From Sandaracinobacter neustonicus (GTDB taxonomy: Bacteria; Pseudomonadota; Alphaproteobacteria; Sphingomonadales; Sphingomonadaceae), in contig NZ_VFSU01000029.1 of assembly GCF_006385875.1 (NCBI RefSeq), positions 1-64,000 of the forward strand: DNA of 64,000 nt, in the 5' to 3' direction. Shown here piece after piece: positions 63,861 through 64,000 of the stretch; within the stretch, counting starts at the first letter, position 1; each line of letters starts with the position of its first letter. The notes below the pieces were generated by a model. It was not told where the DNA came from, made no database searches, and saw only the letters and a program-made list of their open reading frames with translations. The translations under genes and the position numbers were made by a program.

Positions 63861-64000
63861 CACAGGTCGGCACCGTCACCTTCGGGCGCCGGCGCGCCAT
63901 GCTGCGCACGGCCATGGGCCCCGCGATCGCCGAAGCGATGGCCGATCCGGTGGTGATAGAGATCATGGTCAACCCCGATGGGGTGCTCCGGCTCGACCGT
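63857..64000 (+). CDS. trbB: TrbB, conjugal transfer ATPase (start only)
   Basis: The first 48 residues run to the window end: MTQVGTVTFGRRRAMLRTAM...GPAIAEAMADPVVIEIMVNPDGVLRLDR. This is the N-terminus of TrbB, the VirB11-type secretion ATPase. The rest and the remaining trb genes lie outside the window. Confidence 0.88.
   Translation, partial: MTQVGTVTFGRRRAMLRTAMGPAIAEAMADPVVIEIMVNPDGVLRLDR

Noticed and set aside
1-64000. tRNA or rRNA genes as attachment sites
   Set aside because: I saw no cloverleaf or rRNA-like stretch in gaps between genes; a covariance-model scan would settle this.

Overview
This looks like accessory DNA from an alphaproteobacterium, most likely a member of the Sphingomonadales. 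Reasons: high G+C, a GTTC-N7-GTTC LexA box, a Ros/MucR regulator, an HWE histidine kinase, a FecI/FecR/STN-TonB receptor unit, a proteobacterial-type lasso-peptide cluster, and a conjugation module of the TraG/TrbB type. Whether it is a plasmid, an integrative element or a chromosomal island cannot be decided from the window.

Layout. (1) 1-8.5 kb: the end of an IS4-type transposase, then a putative defence island: a three-gene ABC-3C operon (874-4498, minus), a SIR2-family protein (4814-6574) and an AbiEi-like/Fic protein (6887-8470). (2) 8.9-25.3 kb: two paralogous copies of a small module (tail-anchored LuxR-type HTH protein, small soluble protein, five-TM protein) at 9.3-10.7 kb and 23.3-25.3 kb. 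Between them lie an AraC regulator, a FecI-FecR-TonB receptor operon, an IS3 element with a broken IS21 element, a lasso-peptide cluster (precursor 20190-20327, B protein 19444-20106, cyclase cut at 18597), a GntR regulator and an ABC exporter. The IS3/IS21 pair has cut both the receptor and the cyclase, and the sequence between them is gone. (3) 25.6-30.5 kb: a frameshifted DUF2285 gene, then a TetR-controlled fatty-acid operon (thioesterase, 3-hydroxyacyl-CoA dehydrogenase, oleate hydratase). (4) 30.9-37.2 kb: a solute-binding-domain protein, then a divergent TetR / TolC-HlyD-ABC2-ABC2 efflux operon with no ATPase in it. (5) 37.5-42.3 kb: an HWE histidine kinase, two small hypothetical genes, an endonuclease/exonuclease/phosphatase-fold protein and a RES-domain protein. 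(6) 42.8-64 kb: plasmid/ICE backbone: ArdC, DUF2958, ParB-like, MucR, DUF736, AlpA-like HTH, TraF peptidase, lytic transglycosylase, relaxase, TraG coupling protein, CopG and the start of TrbB. Carried inside it are a broken HigB/intact HigA pair, a DUF6519 protein and an SOS mutagenesis cassette (imuA-imuB-dnaE2) under a clear LexA box.

How the genes fit together: the backbone at the right moves the DNA, ArdC and the left-hand island bear on restriction and phage conflict, and the middle is cargo. The most notable cargo is the lasso cluster. Its precursor and B protein are intact and carry the expected motifs, but the cyclase has lost everything after its SGGLDSS motif, so as it stands it should not make a mature lasso peptide. 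The duplicated tail-anchored HTH module on either side of it is the best candidate here for something not yet described.
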